Notes under the pieces: generated by a model
Database searches by the model: none
Seen by the model: only the letters and a program-made list of their open reading frames with translations
What the model was told of the DNA's origin: nothing
From: Heterotrichella gracilis
Taxonomy: Eukaryota; Sar; Xanthophyceae; Tribonematales; Xanthonemataceae
Length of the DNA: 64,000 nucleotides
Direction of reading: 5' to 3'
NCBI GenBank assembly: GCA_032358255.1
Contig: JAULBX010025386.1
Location: 124,001-188,000 of the forward strand
Shown here: piece after piece, positions 1-12,300 of the stretch
Position numbering within the stretch: the first letter of the stretch is position 1
Layout of the letters: each line of letters starts with the position of its first letter
Program-made: the position numbers and the translations under genes

Positions 1-337
1 AAACATGGTGCGGTTTGCAAGGATTCAACAGCACCCAGGCGCATTCATCACGGGCACGTGTCAATGTCCCTTGCTGCTCACACTGTGCATTGGTACATTT
101 CAGATGGGAATGCTGCTTTCAGAGCTTGTCATGCTGCATTGCATGATGCACAAGGGACAAAATACATAAAATGCATCTTTGAAATTAGCCAAAAGCTGGT
201 TGCGCCTTGTGCATTGCGCATTGTATGCAGAATCAAGTAACTTCTGGGATGGGTACAACCTGATGCTTGTGTGCATATATCCTGGCTTATTTTGTCAGTT
301 TCGCATGCGTTATATCCTGCGCCTGCTTGTACTGCAG

Positions 338-3300
338 GTCTAGAAGGACATGGTACAACCACCCTGGCAGGCCTGGCCCTCCTCGCCATGGCGCTGCTGG
401 TGCAGCTCTTCTCACAAGGTGCGCACATCTTGGCACGCTATAAGCATTTCACTTGAACATACATAGTTGTTCAGTGTGACGGCAGGCTGGATGGCATGTG
501 TGGAGTGTTGGTGCGTGACTAGGGCTCGCCGCTTTGGGTCGGTTCCTGTAGGCGATGACCCTCAAACGGATTCCCTCAGAGGACCTTGGTGCCATGGTGC
601 AAAGCCAGCACCCGAGTCTGAAGGCCTTGATTCCTGTAGGCGGTAACCCTCAAAATATAATTCCCTAGAGACCCTTTGTGCCTTGATGTCAAGCCAGCAC
701 CCTTCGTTGTGTGTGCAGCCACGGTGTCCGCCACACAAGCAGCCGCCAGTGCCATCATGCTCATCCTGGTGATGGGCTTGGCCATCAATGAGCTCTGGCC
801 TGCATCCATGTCAAGGGTACGTACTGCCAGACATTACGTAATGTCCAAAGCAAACGGGTTTCGTCCGTTCTGTGACCAGTGGCAGACTCCAGGTGTTGGT
901 TTCAGATCACCACCATGTGCTTTTGTAGCAGTTTTTGGCAAGGATGGGTTTTGCTTGGCTGTGCAGGCATTCCAGTGCGTGCTAACACCAAAATGCATCA
1001 CCATGAGGATACGCTTCTATTTTTTTTAATGCAGTATTGCATGTGTGAAAGGGTCCATGCGCATTGTCTCCTTTAACGATGAACATCTGTTCCGCTGAAA
1101 TAGCCTGTCATTATCTCAGGATGATTGCATTGGTAGCCATTATATTACAATAAAATCATGTGCCCCCTGGCTCAGGTAGCGCGTGAGCCAGTCGCGGGGT
1201 GGCAGCTCACCCTGGTCCAATCAGAGGTGGTGGAGGAGCTGCGACAGGAGATGGTGCCACATGTCAAAGGTGGGCAGGGTTTAGGGTTTTGGGCAAACCG
1301 GGGATGGATGTGGAGATGAGGGGTTGGGTTGTGCGGTGGCGCCAGGAGGTTGATGCCCCGGAAATGTGGTGGGAAGTGGGATTGAAGTGTCCTTTGGGAT
1401 CCCTGGGGAAATTCCAAGGGAACGGTGATGGCATCATTCGCGGCGGCTGCACTACCAGCTTTAGGTTTGTTACTGGGCAGCCCCCACCTCCTCCTCCTCC
1501 ACTATCTTCCTCCCTCCACAAGCCCCACACCCACCCCACTCCACCCGACCCCTACCCCCCTTCTTCCCGCAGAGGAAGCCCCCCCTCCCGACCAGTTGGA
1601 ATTCACCCTTGCTGAGGCCAGCCTCACCACCCTGGTCCTAGCCACCTCCGAAGGCCCCCCACCCCCGGGGGTGGCCGAGGCGGCGCCACCTGGCAAGTGG
1701 CCCTCCTCGATAGTGGCTTTGCAGGGGCAGTACCCCCTCTTTCTGACGGATAATGTGGTTGAGCGATACATCAAGGGGTATGGGAATGTGAACAAGGCGT
1801 ATGAGGCCATGCGCGGGGCTGCGGTGCGTGGTGGTGTGGGTGTGGTGGAGTGGGGTGTGGGGAGGGGAGGCGCATGTTTGTTGTTAACCGGTACAATAAG
1901 AGTTGGAATGCTGGCAAGGCATATGTGCAAGATGTGTAGGACGGTGCGGGTGCGTGATCAACAAGGCACTTGTGCATCTCCTGACTGGTCGCAACAGTAA
2001 CCTTGATCATGCCCAAATGCAATCATGTGCGTGTGATCTTCACCCCCCACCCACCCACCCACCCCTTGCCTCTCAGGAGTGCCGCCAGGCAGATCACCGC
2101 ATTCCCTCGTTATGCCCCCCACAGCAATTGTTTTACACATCTGGGCAATACGTCAAATTTTGAGTTTTGTTAACTGAATATGGGAAAACTATGTATTGAA
2201 ACAAAGGAGAGAAGCTCTCACCGAAGCTTTTTCCCTTGTCTCTCAGGAGTGGCGGGAGGCGGAGGGTTTGGTGGATGTGCTGAGTCAGCCCAACCCTGCT
2301 TTTGGCCCAATAAAGCGCCACTACCCGCACGCAACCCTAGGGTTCAGCAAGGGGGGGTACCCAGTGGAGGTGGAGTGCATGGGGGTGTGGCGCCAGGGGT
2401 ACTACAAGATGAGGGAGGAAGGTAGGGGGCGGGGGTGGAGGCGGCATGGGGCAGCAAATTTATGTGTGTGATTAGCTAACATAAACAAATGGCACCAGCC
2501 CTCGCGCTTGACCGATGCCACTAGCCTACGGCACCTGGTGGGTCTGCTACTATACATGCCTGTTAGGGGTAGAGCTTTGACATGTCATTACTCCCCATGG
2601 TTTTTTTGGTACATCCCTGCCATGCCACATGGTTGACTGACGGCGTGCTGCGCCGCCTGTTGCTGTGACTGTAAAATGGTTGTAGGATTGTAATGGACTC
2701 GGGTTCTGTATATACTCCACTTTCCAAAGAATGTGCTCACCCCCCTGCCACCTCACACAGGCCTGACGGACGCTGCCATCCTGCGCCACATGCTGTTCTG
2801 CTACGAGTACGCATTCAGGTTCATTGCCCCGGAGCCGCTGCCCAAGGGGAAGACAATCAAGATCATAGACTGCAAGGGGCTGGGCATGGGGGACATCCAC
2901 GGGGAGCACTTCCAGCTGCTCACAAAGGTGGGGTGGGGGGTGGTGGGAGTGGCGGTGGAAGGAGGGGGCTGGGGGCATGGGAGGCATCCATGGGTAACAC
3001 TGCTATCTGCTCATGAAGATGGGGTGATGGGTGGGGTGGTGGTACGGGGGGGTGATAGTGGGGGGCGGGAGGTCACGGTGGGTGGTGAGGGTGACGGAGG
3101 TGGCACTGGGGTGGGGGGCGTGGAGGGGGGCCATTAACGGGGGACCACTTCCAGCTGCTCACAAAGGTGGGGTGGTGGTGGTGGTGGAGGGGTGGGGGTG
3201 GGTGGTTGATGGCAGTGGCGGCGGCGGTGGTGGTGTGTACGGGGGAGGAGGACATACACAGGGACTACTTCTAGCTGCTCACAATTGTGGGGTGGTGGTG

Positions 3301-4545
3301 TGTGTGGTGGGGACAATGGTGGTGGTGGTGGTGGTGCTGGGTGTGCTGATGGTGGTGGGTGGCTGGTGCATCATCTGTGATGGCGGCAGCATCTTTGACC
3401 CTAAACCCTAGACTGACGCAGTGGACCTTCCCCACCCCCTGCAGGCTGGCCAGATGCTGAACGTCAACTTCCCGCAGCGCCTATTGCGCTGCTTCATCGT
3501 GAATGTGCCCGCGTGGTGGAGCGTGGTGTGGCGCATCGTGTCGCCGCTCATTGACCAGCGCACCAGGGACAAAATCACGCTCTTCGGGAGGAAGGTGGGT
3601 ACCGCCATCCGTCCGTTGAGCTTGTCAGGGTCTCAAATTAGGGTTTCAGTCAGGGTTGCACATGCATGTGGCCTGGCACGATGTGGGTGGTCCCTTTGAC
3701 CTTATGCACGCGCTCGGCGTGGTTTTCTTTCCCTTCTTTCTTGGCACTGTGAATATGTTAGGGTACCAAGTAGGGTTTCAGTGTCGTTAGGGTTTCAGTG
3801 ACCCAGCTGCGGCAGTGGTAGTGACCAGGTAGTGGCTCATGGTATCCGTTTTGGCGGTGGAAGGCGGTACCCTGGCACACTTATCACCACCAATTGGGTC
3901 ATTGTGGTGGCATGGTCGTGCTGCTTCGCATGCTGTATGAAAATCCACGCTGTCATTCCACAAGGCATCATCGCATGGGGATCACCTCTGAGGATGCTTG
4001 TGGAGTGGTAGCTTGGATCATAATACAGCTTGTGAAGCAGCATTCCTATGTTACCGCTATGACCTAATGGGTATCATGCTGTCACACCTGGCCTGACAAT
4101 CTGCACCAAAGCCAGCACCATACTCCCGTCATTTTCCTAGCCATCATTGGCGCGTCCACCTTGGGCATGGCTAACAACACAAGCCACCTCGTGAAAGTGC
4201 GCCGCTCACTCCCGCACCCCCTCGGTGCCTTAGTTGTGTCATAAACACCGCTGCCCACCCAAGCAGCACTGCCCTTCCTGAATCAGCTGGGAAACTGGAC
4301 ATGGGACTCTTGGGTGCTGTCACTGTAAAGCGCTCACCCAAGCACCCCCCCAAAACAAAAAACCCTAAACCCTAAACGTCCTTTTGCCTCAGGACAAGGA
4401 GCCCCTGCGTGCCGCCCTACTGGAGCTGGTAGACGCGCACCACGTGCCCCAGGAATACGGCGGCACCTGCACATCCGCGCTATATGACAGCCCCCTGGAG
4501 CTGGAGATGCGCGCTTTTGTGGAGAAGCTGAACTCGGCTGCCTGA
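338..4545 (+). CDS. Membrane-anchored Sec14-like (CRAL-TRIO) lipid transfer protein, 5' partial
   Basis: Eight exons keep phase: 338-418, 719-816, 1176-1269, 1573-1823, 2247-2421, 2761-2927, 3445-3594 and 4393-4545 (TGA). The last six read as a CRAL-TRIO N-terminal helix bundle (FLTDNVVERYIKGYGNVNKA) followed by the lipid-binding Sec14 fold (KTIKIIDCKGLGMGD, NVNFPQRLLRCFIVNVPAWW, then QEYGGTCTS near the end). Family members bind a phospholipid in a closed pocket and move it, or present it, between membranes. Exons 1 and 2 each encode a hydrophobic segment (LAGLALLAMALLVQL and AIMLILVMGLAINELW), so this copy is predicted to be held in a membrane, unlike soluble yeast Sec14. The start codon was not found: exon 1 needs one base from an upstream exon that I cannot place, possibly left of the window. 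About 390 residues are visible. The lipid ligand cannot be told from sequence. Confidence 0.85.
543..703 (+). repeat. Two-copy tandem repeat, period about 87 bases, in a Sec14-gene intron
   Basis: A block starting ttcctgtaggcg at 543 recurs at 630 with clear divergence. Both copies end in a shared stretch reading agccagcaccc. The second copy runs up to the acceptor region of the exon at 719. The position just before an exon fits the exon-edge duplications seen elsewhere in the window. Confidence 0.7.
2065..2263 (+). repeat. Duplicated 3' splice site and exon start in the Sec14 gene
   Basis: The real acceptor and exon start at 2247 (tctctcag then GAGTGGCGGGAGGC) has a degenerate copy about 166 bases upstream at 2065-2095 (gcctctcag then gagtgccgccaggc). 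The upstream copy could act as a decoy acceptor. The phase-consistent model uses the downstream one. Confidence 0.65.
2990..3292 (+). repeat. Three intronic copies of an exon end and 5' splice site in the Sec14 gene
   Basis: The exon ending at 2927 finishes with cttccagctgctcacaaag followed by gtgggg. Variants of this junction recur in the following intron near 2990-3020, 3145-3170 and 3262-3290, separated by G- and GGT-rich low-complexity sequence. The copies near 3150 and 3270 keep a GT after the repeat. They look like tandem duplications of the exon edge rather than extra coding exons, because the sequence before each copy is not coding-like. Confidence 0.7.
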
Positions 4546-6279
4546 GGGGTGGGGGTCAGGGGGGGCCTGCCTCCCTGCCAGTACCTGCCTGTGGATGAGC
4601 CGGAGTGGGTGGAAATGGGGAGTCAAACATGGGAGTTTGAGGGGGGAAATCCAGTATTGGCAACGTTTTTGTTAGCAATTGCTTTTCGGGGCATTGAAAT
4701 CCCATAGGGGGCTGCTGGGTTTTACTCAGTTGCTCCTGTCCCTGCCTATGTTGCAGGGGCCTGTATTATCAGCGTAAATGGAAACAGCGTAAACAGCCAG
4801 CAGTTGCGCTTTTTTGCTAGCACCAGTATTGTCGTCTACCAGTGATTGGTTTGACCAGCAGTTCTTCTTTTGAGCATTTTTGCAGTGTAATGGTGCTAGT
4901 GGCATTGGATGTAGTGTAATGGTGCAGTGTAATGGTGCTAGTGGCGTTGGATGTAGTATTTGAATAACAAGTTGGTACCGTAGTACTGGGCGAGGGGCGG
5001 GGACTCCGCTGCTTGTGGGATCTTGATACAATGCCACGGGGGAAACCTGACCTGGCGACGTACGTCAGTTCAAGGAATGGCTTGCATCAGCCTGTAATGT
5101 AGTCCTACTATTGTTGCCCTAACGTTTGCTGCACTGCCCACACCACTGGGCAGGCTCCCTGTTGCCCCCTCTTCCCTCTCACCACCCTTGATTGCCCCAA
5201 TTTGCTCCTTTGCAGCCCCCCTTCCTCTGCCACTGTCCACCCACACTTCACACTGAGGCAGCGTAGTGCACACCTTACACTGACGACAAGCAGGTGCTGC
5301 ACTGCCCCACTGCTATCTAATACATCTGCCCAAATCTACCTTCTATCTTTCCACGCAATCCTGTCTCACTAAAGCCACCAAGTTGGATTTGGGCAGATGT
5401 GCTGTGGGTCTGGACTGAGTCTGGACATGGCAGCAAGCATTGCGTTGATTCAAACCACCACCATGGCAGCATATGGAAGCAAGGCAGGCGATGCACCCAC
5501 AGCAGCTGGGGTACTGCAATCGTCAGGGGTCTATGTGGCTCAGCTATGGGAGCTTGCACACAGACACACTTGTCTCAACTTCTCCAAGGCGAGCATGGAT
5601 CCCAGTATCATTGCGATGGGAGTGTAGGCGTGTATGCCATCAACAGGAGGTGGCTGTGAGGACTTACATCTTTGACCACGGGCCTGTCACAGTAACTTCT
5701 GCAGCTGGAACCACTTCACCAACCTTTTAACGTGTATTCCCATTTCATCCGTTTGTCCAAGGGGAACCCTCAAGCCAAAGTGCACAGTACCGAGTTGGGC
5801 TTAAAAACAGGCAAACATCTGGCAACAGGTCCTTCTTCAACAGGAGGATCGTTCTTGCTATTGTGGCTGATAAAGCATGCTTGCGAAAGCATACAGGAGC
5901 CGTAACACTGGTGCGATGGAGCAGCTTGCAAACCATAGCTGAATCAAAAAGAGTTCAAACTTACGGTGGTGGCACGGCAGCAAAAGCAAATTGTAGCATT
6001 CGTTGGGAAGAGAGACACAGCCCTGCTGTACATCAGAAGCAAGAGCGTAGTGTTGTAACACAGCAACTGGTACCTAAACTTCCCTGCTAACACAAGTATT
6101 AACAGCAACTCTGACTAAGTGTGCACTCTGTAACAATACACGACAGCTGGTATGGCCAGGCCAAGCCATCACTGCTTTGTTGCTTTCGGCCCCCCTCCCC
6201 CACTCCTAAAGCCTTGTCACACGCCTTTCACCCTAGCAGGCAGACTGAAATGTCTGTCCAAAAAAAGGGGTCACGAGGC
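4546..6279. other. Spacer between convergent Sec14 and cold-shock genes; 3' UTR with repeated TGTAA
   Basis: No exon with convincing protein similarity was seen here. Three TGTAA pentamers (4886-4890, 4915-4919, 4928-4932) lie in a short tandem repeat. TGTAA is the usual polyadenylation signal in chlorophytes, so this is a likely 3' end for the Sec14 transcript. Several open frames between 5300 and 6100 overlap on both strands without recognisable content. Confidence 0.5.
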
Positions 6280-7797
6280 TCAGTAGTAGCCACCGCCGCC
6301 GTAGCCGCCCTGCTCCTGCTCGCCGCCGTAGCCACCGCCACCGCCGTAGCCACCGCCGCCATAGCCGCCGCCACCGCGGCCGCCACCACGCCCACGGCCA
6401 CCGCCACGGCCACCGAAGCCGCCACCGCCACCGCGGGGCACGTAGTCTCCCTGAGGAGCACCACCGTAGCCCTGGTCCCTCTCCGCGCCCTACAAGGCAA
6501 CACCAAGCCGAGAAGGCGTCAGCCAAGGTGTGGTTGTGCAGAGCTCACTGGCAAAGGAAAGAAGAAAGTAGGTGCCAAAGGCATATATAAGGCGGCATGC
6601 AGCTACGCATAGCCCCCAAGTCAAGTCAGTCAGGGAACCCGACCCTTGGCAGGAGAAAAGTTGCGGTGGATGAAGCAGTGGCAGCTGAGGGAACAGTGGG
6701 GGTGCTGAGAGGGAATAACGAGATCTAGAAGGGGTTGAAATGGCAGGGTGTGGTGGAACATGTGTGGATGGCAAAGTCTTGGAGGTAGAAGCACTAGTGA
6801 AAAATGGGAAACGAGGGCGGATGGGGAAGCGCTAGGGATGGAGCGGCTGGGGAAAAAAGCTGGGTGGGATGTGTCAAAACGAGCTAAATCAGATGGTGCC
6901 CAGCGCTGGGACTACCGAGTGGCGGCTGTGCCCCACTGCGGACTGTAAGTATCTGCTCAGGGTTAAGGAACAAAGAGCGGAGGGAAGGCGCTGACAAGCG
7001 AAACCAAAGCGCTAGCAGTTGGGCACCCACGCCCTGACCGATGCAGCAGTACCACGACAAGAAAACGTGGTGGGCAGCTGGGTGGATGCCGGTACGGATA
7101 CAGTCATCAAGGTTGATTACCTGCACGGCAGCGCCGGAGGGTCCGGTCACGGACACCGCCTTCGCCCTGCCATCAGCGGCGGACTCGACGTAGAACTCTA
7201 CGCGCTCGCCCTCGCGCAGGGAGCGGAAGCCCTCCATCTGAATGTTCGTCTGCACCACATCAGCCGCCAGGTCAGGAATCAGATGATGGGCGATTCCGAC
7301 ACACTAAATCAGGCCCCCGATTAGGAGAACAACACACAAAACGAGGCACAGGAGCGATGCCCACAAGGTTAGACAGTGTTGCAGAGATACACACACAGCG
7401 GATGGTCCACTACTCGCTTGATGGCCGTCAGACTGGGGGGCATCAAACTGCCAGCGATGGCACGAAATCAAGCACCACTCAAGCACAAGCAACCAGCGCG
7501 ACTTGCCTGGTGGACGAACAGGTCAGCACCGCCGTCATCAGGGGTGATGAAGCCGTACCCCTGTAGGTAAAAAGTTGGAAGGAAGGTGGTTTAGATATTG
7601 CATCAGGATATGCCGCCGTACAGCCCGTGCCTGGGGGGGCAGAGGGGCATCCAGACAGGCTCCGTCGTGGGCGCTCGCATGTTCAAAGCGTAACAGTTCA
7701 AGATCAGAGTGTGTGCTGCAGTGGGGAAACATGCCTTGGTGCTGTTGAACCACTTTACGGTTCCTCCGGCCTTTGCGTCCCCCTCCATAGCTGCCAT
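6280..7797 (-). CDS. Cold-shock-domain protein with glycine-rich tail
   Basis: Four exons on the minus strand: 7797-7735, 7560-7507, 7249-7121 and 6489-6280, giving about 151 residues with phase 0 at every junction. The N-terminal half is a cold-shock domain with both RNA-binding motifs intact: GTVKWFN, then KGYGFITPDDGG (RNP1) and DLFVH (RNP2), followed by GFRSLREGERVEF. The C-terminal third is Gly, Arg and Tyr rich (RGGGRGRGG, GGYGGGGY) and ends in Tyr-Tyr-stop. No CCHC zinc knuckle is seen. Such proteins bind single-stranded RNA or DNA as chaperones or translational regulators; in Chlamydomonas the related NAB1 represses translation of light-harvesting mRNAs, but it carries an RRM instead of this tail. 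The first two introns begin with GC instead of GT (AAG|GCATGT and CAG|GCAAGT). The gene is divergent from the phosphofructokinase gene. Confidence 0.92.
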
Positions 7798-8921
7798 ATA
7801 ATTCTTTTGGTGAAGTTTGAAGTGATGTGTTGTCTGGGCAGGTGTTGCTACAATGCAAAGTAGTAAGACCTGATATTCTGCCCAGCTGTGGCGTGTGTGG
7901 GGCGATGGTATATAGCCATCAAGCCATCAACCGCTACGACCGTTTTGCCCGCGCCGTGGTGATACCCTCGTACACCCAACAAGTGTTGTGCTCCCCTTTC
8001 GACATGGTTTCGACCTCCTCAGATCTGCACTCTGAATATCCCCTTGCCTATGACGTAATACGACCAGGCGATGCATATGAAAGTTGGTGGAGTCTGCCTC
8101 TGATAGAAGACGCAAACCCAGGCGCAACAACAGCAGTGGGCAACCCTGTGTGTGGTGTTTTTCTCTGACTGGCAAGGATGAATGCAGTGCACCTGCGATC
8201 CCGGCCCGCATCTTTTGGTGGGCACGGAGCGGTGGCTTCAGAGGTGCGGGGCGTTGGGTTGGCGAACAGGAGTCTGCACAATCGCGCACTTTCTCGCGCG
8301 AAAACACCGCAGATAGTCAGATGCACAGCCACAGGTGAATCCGTGGCAGAGGGTTTGTCTCAGTCTGCTGCAGACGCCCAAACAGACTCCCCTTTCAAAT
8401 CAGGTGCGACTCCGAAACCCTAACCCAATGGCTGATGGTCAGATCTATGGCAGAAGGAATCTTAGGAGCGTCGTGCACTGCTCTTGGTATCCTAGAATGT
8501 AACTATGTGTTTAACCCGGGTGCATGTATGGCTCAAGGGTGGTATCATTGGTGTGAGTCATCATGTCTCAAGTGGGGTGATGTTGATGGCGGTTGCCCCT
8601 TCTGCTGCAGAGGCAAACGGCACCCTTTCTGTGAAGGATCTCAGACCAGTATTGACTCCAAGGTGCGAAAACGGCCACGCCAGCTCAATTGAGCTCTTAT
8701 ATGCCCACTGTGCTGGGACTGCTCTGGCTTTGAACCCACAGCTGAGAAGGTTGCCACGCCATGCAGGGAGAGCCCTTTTGTTGGGACCAACAACAACGGC
8801 GGGGGGTTTGGTAGGTCCACACTGCATACCTTGTGACACCAGCCCCACCGCCAAATTAAATAGAACAGCTTTTCAACCTGATGTGCTTGGACACCCCCCA
8901 ACATTGGTGCATGCTGCGCAG
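7798..8921. promoter_or_regulatory. Divergent interval between cold-shock and phosphofructokinase genes
   Basis: This holds the upstream region of the minus-strand cold-shock gene and the unresolved 5' end of the phosphofructokinase gene. A possible phosphofructokinase exon lies at about 8612-8660 (ANGTLSVKDLRPVLTP, with flanking AG and GT), but its phase does not join the next exon directly, so a further exon would be needed. No promoter motif was recognised. Confidence 0.4.
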
Positions 8922-11836
8922 TGGGTGACAAGGACAAGGTCAGGCTCAATATTGTGGAATATGAGTCGCAGGAGTCATCTGGTAGGTTTGTACTGGAGAT
9001 ACCAAAACTTGACTTGCATGTTTATCCATGCCACAGGGGCCACAGGGGCACCTCTGTTAACCGCTGTTGCTCTACACAGGTTCCAGCTGCCCGGACGGGA
9101 TCTTCAACTGCATAACTGGAGAGTGCATCCCGCTACCGCCTTTTGCTGTTCGTTCTGGACCCAGGAGAACAATCTACTGGGAGCCAGAAGGGGTAAGTTT
9201 AACTCTGTACTTGCCGCACCATACTCAGGCACTGCAGCACTGCAGCTAGGATAGTAGCCAGCCATAGTACTGTCTTGCACATACGCTCAGCAGCTGGGTC
9301 CTGGCAATGTTTGTACCTGTTGTATCGTGCGTGACCTGAGGTCTTGTTGGGTGTGTACTTGCCGCACCATTTATTACCTGGCGCCCTACATCAATTTGCT
9401 ACTATCTACTCGCCTTGGCAGGTTACAGCAGCTGTTGTCACTTGTGGTGGGTTGTGCCCCGGATTGAACGATGTCGTTCAGAACGTGGTCACCACCCTCT
9501 TGGACTATGGGGTGCCTGAAGACCAGATCTTTGGCATCAAATACGGGCTGCGGGGCTTTTACGACCGCAATGCAAAGCCCATCAACCTCACGCGGCAGTA
9601 TGTGGATGGCATCCATCTAAAGGGGGGCACACTTCTGGTGCGGCAGTGCATACCTAGTACATCCTGTATTTTTGGATTTGCTGAATAGGTAGCAGTGACA
9701 GCGTGGCTGACAAACTGCATGTTGGTGGCCAGGGCACTTCACGCGGCGGCGCCAACATCCCTGAGATCGTCAAGCGCTTGACCCTATGGGGGGTGAACAT
9801 GCTGTTTGTGGTGGGGGGGAATGGCGGCAACGCAGCGGCCAACGCCATACACGAGGAGTGCGAAAAGCAGGGGCACATCTGCTCGGTGGTGGGGGTGCCC
9901 AAGTCAATCGACAATGACATCCTGCTGGTAGGGTCACTGACACGCCATGGACCATGGCCAATGGTCAGGCTGCTTGCACTGGCTGCCATTCAGCTTGCAT
10001 TAAATCATATTTTCCTGCTCACATGGATGACATCTGTTGTCAGCACATCTGTCAACTCAGATTGGGCATGATACTGCAAAATGCAGCTGTATGAGCTGCT
10101 ATCCAATGTATTGCATGCAGCATCTAAATGGCTTATTAACTGCATTAGCTAGCACAATGCAGATGCCCATTTCCCAGATACCCATTCCTATACGATCTGC
10201 ATACACCCTGCGCGGCTGACACATGGCCCTGTATTCTCTGCAGATTGACCGCTGCTTTGGGTTCATCACAGCAGTGGAGGAGGCGCAGCGCGCACTCATG
10301 GCGGCCAAGGTGGAGGCGCGCAGCGGGCGGCACGGGGTGGGGGTGGTCAAGCTCATGGGCAGGTCATCGGGTTTCATCGCCATGGAGGCGTCGATGGCAT
10401 CGGGTGCGGCCGCAATGCACGCCAACTAGATTAGTAGCATGCAGTCATGTCAAGAGTGGCAGGCACTCTAGCGCAGTCTGCTGTACCCACTTTTTTGTGG
10501 CAGGCCTTACGCAATTTTGCACGATCTCAGCTTGTTAGGCTTTTTCTGACGGGTGGGGTTGGTCAAGGTCATGGGCAGGTCATTAGGTTCATCGCCATGG
10601 AGGCGTCGATGGCATCAGGTGCAGCTGCAATGCATGTTGATTGCTTTACTTGCATGCATTTCAGCATGACAGCAAGATTAGCTAGGAAATTCATGAGTCT
10701 GCGCCACCCAGCTGAAAAGCACGTCAACATGTTATTTGCATGCATTCTAGCATTGTAGCCAGATTAGCAGCCCTTTAGCACAGCCCCGCCACCCAGCTTT
10801 CTCATTGCAAACCTGTTGCAATCTAGGTATGTTACCTGTGATATCACATACTGAGGATGTGCGTGGGTGTGCAATCCATTTCCACACAACACTTTATTTC
10901 AGCATGCATGCCTAGAGGACATCAGCACATGTGTGCCCCAACCATTACCTTGCAGATTATAACATAGCGTTGTGGCAGTTCATGGTTTGAGCTGTCTGCG
11001 TGGCGCCCAGGTGTGGTGGACGTGGTGCTCATCCCCGAGATGCAGTTCAGCCTGGACAAGCTGCTGGAGCACGTGGAGAAGACCATCAAGCAGAAGGGAC
11101 ATGCAGTGGTGTGCGTGGCGGAGGGCGCGGGGCAAGACGTGCTGCTCAAGGACAGCTCGCTGGGAACCGACGCCAGCGGGAACCCCATCCTGGCAGACGT
11201 GGGGATGTGGCTGAGGGACCAGATCAAGTCCAAGATCAAGGTGTGTGGACGCTGACATGGGGCTTGAGATTCGGAATGGGACGTTTTTGTGACTGGCTAG
11301 CAGCAGGCTTTTTTGATGTCTTTGGCAGTAGCTTAGCCATCATCAATGCATTCCCAGTAAGGCGCTGTTCTTTATTATTTCATGCATGTTGTGAACATAC
11401 ATGTATATTATTGGTACATCAGGTCAACAGTCGCCGTTGCACAGCTTGCACCATCCAGCTCTCCTTGGCAATCCTTGTGCATGTCTGTGTGCTTGAACAA
11501 TTGAATTAAACCATAGCAAATCAAATTCTAAATTGGCAAATAAATAATCGCCATTCCTATGATTTGCAGGGCACTGACGTCAAGTACATCGACCCCACGT
11601 ACATGATCCGAGCCATCCCCACAGTCTCGGTGGACAGGACCTACTGCAAGGTGCTGGGCCAGGGGGCGGTGCACGGAGCCTTTGCCGGCTACACAGGCAT
11701 CACCGTGGGACTGGTCAACACCCACTACGTGTACCTGCCCATCCCAGTCATCATCCAAGCACCCAGGGTGGTGGATCCCAAGGGCCGCCATTGGCAGCGG
11801 TGCAGGAACGCGCTGCAGCAGCCGGACCTGGTGTGA
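8922..11836 (+). CDS. PFK: ATP-dependent 6-phosphofructokinase, plant type, N-terminus unresolved
   Basis: Seven phase-consistent exons: 8922-8981, 9080-9192, 9422-9637, 9733-9927, 10244-10403, 11011-11240 and 11570-11836. About 413 residues are seen. The enzyme phosphorylates fructose 6-phosphate to the 1,6-bisphosphate, the committed step of glycolysis. Visible motifs are [15 protein letters not shown], the nucleotide loop [10 protein letters not shown], the catalytic region [38 protein letters not shown] and [11 protein letters not shown]. The Gly after GGN marks the ATP-using rather than the pyrophosphate-using type; the loop resembles the plant PFK2-like clade, which has GGNGTHA where this protein has GGNGGNA. 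The N-terminal extension, which would hold any plastid targeting peptide, lies upstream of 8922 and could not be joined, so the compartment is unknown. The last intron but one contains a copy of an exon. Confidence 0.93.
10552..10645 (+). repeat. Decayed copy of a phosphofructokinase exon inside the next intron
   Basis: Bases 10552-10645 repeat the end of the exon 10244-10403 and its donor (ggtcatgggcaggtcattagg, then atcgccatggaggcgtcgat). The copy is about 225 bases downstream. The copy has substitutions and lacks the first half of the exon. The functional next exon at 11011 joins only to the upstream original with correct phase. Confidence 0.85.
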
Positions 11837-12300
11837 GGCTCTCGGCAGGGCGGGTGTGAGGCTGCTGGCAGAGCGTTTGTGACATGCGCAGCAGCAGCGA
11901 GGCGTGGGGCTCTCAGTAGTGCTTGTGACAGGCCGCAGGGAGTGCGTTTCTGGCATGCGCAGCAGCAGGTCAGGCGTGGGTCAGTTTGAGAGGCACCTAC
12001 ACCCAGCCCAACCCTAAACAGTCTTCAGGCTGCCGGCAGGGCGGTTCTGGCATGCGCAGCAGCAGCCAGGCTTATGAGAGGTCGCTGGCGGGGCGTTTCT
12101 GGCGTGGGCTGCTGGAGCCAGACTGTGAGGCTGTGGCCATTGGGGAAGGGGCAGGGATGCGCTGCAGCCGCCAGGCTTGGAGTGACGCTGCTGGCAGGGC
12201 GGATCTTACATGCACTGCAGATCAGTGGGAGGCTGTGCGTCTACGGCATGCGCCGTGGCAGTCAGGCTTGGTTGGCAGCTGGACGTTTCTGACCACTTAA
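11837..12300 (+). repeat. Degenerate tandem repeats in the phosphofructokinase 3' region
   Basis: Units built on gctggcagggcg, tttctggcatgcgcagcagcag and aggctgtg recur at least six times after the stop codon, in irregular order. No coding similarity is apparent. Confidence 0.6.

Noticed and set aside
3031-3411. Gly/Val-rich frame of 126 codons
   Set aside because: It is GGT/GGG low-complexity sequence within an intron of the Sec14 gene.
6121-6612. Ala/Thr-rich plus-strand frame of 163 codons
   Set aside because: It is the antisense shadow of the glycine-rich tail of the cold-shock protein.
8505-9254. 249-codon plus-strand open frame at the 5' side of phosphofructokinase
   Set aside because: It runs across introns in the wrong frame; the conserved residues before VTCGG come from the exon 9080-9192 in another frame.
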